A DNA stretch of 64,000 nt from Kangsaoukella pontilimi. GTDB lineage: Bacteria > Pseudomonadota > Alphaproteobacteria > Rhodobacterales > Rhodobacteraceae. This document shows positions 63,039 to 64,000 of the stretch, in pieces (position 1 is the stretch's first letter; the number at the start of each line of letters is the position of its first letter). Under the pieces are notes generated by a model. That model searched no databases. It was not told the DNA's origin and worked only from the letters and a program-made list of their open reading frames with translations. The stretch lies in NCBI RefSeq assembly GCF_009830125.1, contig NZ_WUPT01000001.1, positions 1,302,001 to 1,366,000 of the forward strand. The letters run 5' to 3'. The translations under genes and the position numbers were made by a program.

Positions 63039-63860
63039 ATGTCCCAAGATGCCGATCCGATCCATGACGTGCCGGACGGCCTGCCGCGCCTGATCGAGGT
63101 GATGCGCCGCCTCCGGGACCCGGACGCCGGCTGCCCCTGGGATATCGAGCAGGATTTCGCCTCCATCGCCCCCTACACGATCGAGGAAGCCTACGAGGTC
63201 GCGGATGCGATCGAACGCGAATCTTGGGATGAACTCGAAGGCGAACTGGGCGATCTGCTCCTGCAGGTGGTCTACCACGCCCAAATGGCCAAGGAAGACG
63301 GCCGCTTCGATTTCGACAGCATCGCGCGGCGCATCGCCGCCAAGATGATCGACCGTCACCCCCATGTCTTCGGCACCGAAAGCCGCGACAAGACACCCGA
63401 ACAGCAGACCCGCGACTGGGAGACCGCCAAGGCCGCCGAACGCGAAAAGGCCGGGCGCACCGGGCTTCTCGACGACATCGCCCTGGGCCTCCCCGCCCTT
63501 CTCCGGGCGGTGAAACTCCAGAAACGCGCCGCCCGCGTCGGCTTCGACTGGCCCGACGCCACCCATGTCCTCGACAAGATCGCCGAGGAATGCACTGAAC
63601 TCACCGCAGCCCGCGACAGCTTAGACCAAGCACATCTGACCGAGGAAATGGGCGATCTCCTCTTCGTCATGGCCAACCTCGCCCGCCATCTCGGCATCGA
63701 CCCCGAAGCGGCCCTTCGCGGCGCCAACGCCAAATTCACCCGCCGCTTCGCTCATATCGAAGCCGAGCTGGCCAAAACGGGCCGCACCCCGGCAGACAGC
63801 GACCTTGCGGAAATGGACGCGCTCTGGGACGCCGCCAAGGCCCTCGAAAAGCGTCCCTGA
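63039..63860 (+). CDS. mazG: Nucleoside triphosphate pyrophosphohydrolase MazG
   Basis: A 273-aa protein with two MazG domains. The first is RLRDPDAGCPWDIEQDFASIAPYTIEEAYEVADAIE with EGELGDLLLQVVYHAQMA, containing the EExxE/ExxD metal motif. The second is KIAEECTELTAARDSL with EEMGDLLFVMANLARHL. It cleaves NTPs to NMPs and pyrophosphate, cleaning nucleotide pools. ATG 63039 gives the usual length. Followed immediately by an inverted copy of the intergenic repeat. Confidence 0.96.
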   Translation: MSQDADPIHDVPDGLPRLIEVMRRLRDPDAGCPWDIEQDFASIAPYTIEEAYEVADAIERESWDELEGELGDLLLQVVYHAQMAKEDGRFDFDSIARRIAAKMIDRHPHVFGTESRDKTPEQQTRDWETAKAAEREKAGRTGLLDDIALGLPALLRAVKLQKRAARVGFDWPDATHVLDKIAEECTELTAARDSLDQAHLTEEMGDLLFVMANLARHLGIDPEAALRGANAKFTRRFAHIEAELAKTGRTPADSDLAEMDALWDAAKALEKRP

Positions 63861-63957
63861 TCTTCTTCTGTTCGAAAAATACTCCAGGGTGAATTCGGCC
63901 GCGCCAGCGGCCGGAGAGGGGCAGCGCCCCTCGGGCAATTTTCCCCTGGAAAATTTT
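63861..63957 (-). repeat. Intergenic hairpin/GGAGTATTT repeat, copy 4 (inverted)
   Basis: Read on the minus strand: stem GAGGGGC/GCCCCTC (63916-63922, 63926-63932), then after a spacer TGGAGTATTTTTCGAACAG and AAGAAGATC, which abuts the mazG stop. Same order as copies 1 and 3 but opposite orientation to the gene. An added inverted repeat AATTTTCC/GGAAAATT lies at 63937-63955. The last 43 bases of the window show no gene. Confidence 0.65.
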
Positions 63958-64000
63958 CCCGATTGAAAAACTCAGGTATTGACCCGACAAAAACACTCGG

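Noticed and set aside
1-64000. CRISPR arrays, insertion sequences, prophage or integrase genes
   Set aside because: No spaced direct-repeat array and no transposase, integrase or phage structural gene was found in any frame.

Overview
The window is GC-rich (about 63-65% by eye) and reads as chromosome of a marine alphaproteobacterium of the Rhodobacteraceae (Roseobacter group). The support is a beta-hydroxyaspartate cycle operon, two DUF2484 genes in the division/cell-wall cluster, an HvrA/H-NS-like protein, a GTTC-N7-GTTC LexA box, a TTAA-N7-TTAA CtrA box, and housekeeping blocks arranged as in that family. I see no insertion sequence, prophage or CRISPR array.

Layout. 1-1025: 3' part of a hybrid histidine kinase. 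1173-11165: a carbon/nitrogen scavenging region. Ureidoglycine aminohydrolase lies directly upstream of bhcABCD, followed by ureidoglycolate lyase, a fused PuuE-UraD, HIU hydrolase, a 4-hydroxyproline epimerase and a D-amino-acid dehydrogenase. Purine or ureide breakdown would yield glyoxylate, which the adjacent BHAC enzymes convert with aspartate to oxaloacetate without carbon loss. 11335-12357: a homocysteine methyltransferase. 12364-22980: envelope and division genes on the minus strand (recN, bamD, lpxC, ftsZ, ftsA, ftsQ, ddl, murB, three small membrane proteins). 23040-25834: a radical SAM protein behind a LexA box, a corrinoid protein and a DUF1638 protein; the last two may work with the homocysteine methyltransferase at 11335.

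25891-33088: mixed genes (sufE, lipoprotein, rnd, purN, purM, an H-NS-like gene, an EnvZ-like kinase, an MBL hydrolase) and two tRNAs. 33163-43906: a Tad/Flp pilus locus with a LuxR-type regulator at its far end. It runs as one 11-gene minus-strand unit, from three small Flp pilins (one of 56 aa) through cpaB, tadG, two TadE-like genes, cpaE, cpaF, tadB and tadC to a strong terminator. No secretin or prepilin peptidase is present in the window. Upstream is a 637-base non-coding region with a cluster of four GANTC sites.

44544-64000: housekeeping genes: a 39-aa small gene, tfoX-like, ndk, ABC-F, marC, aspartic protease, holC/pepA, then lptF-lptG-lptD-surA-pdxA-rsmA as one overlapping unit, DUF4167, prfA-prmC, a small secreted protein, DUF1499, agmatinase and mazG. 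A recurring intergenic element (GC-rich hairpin with a three-base loop, then GGAGTATTT...CAGAAGAA) occurs at four sites.
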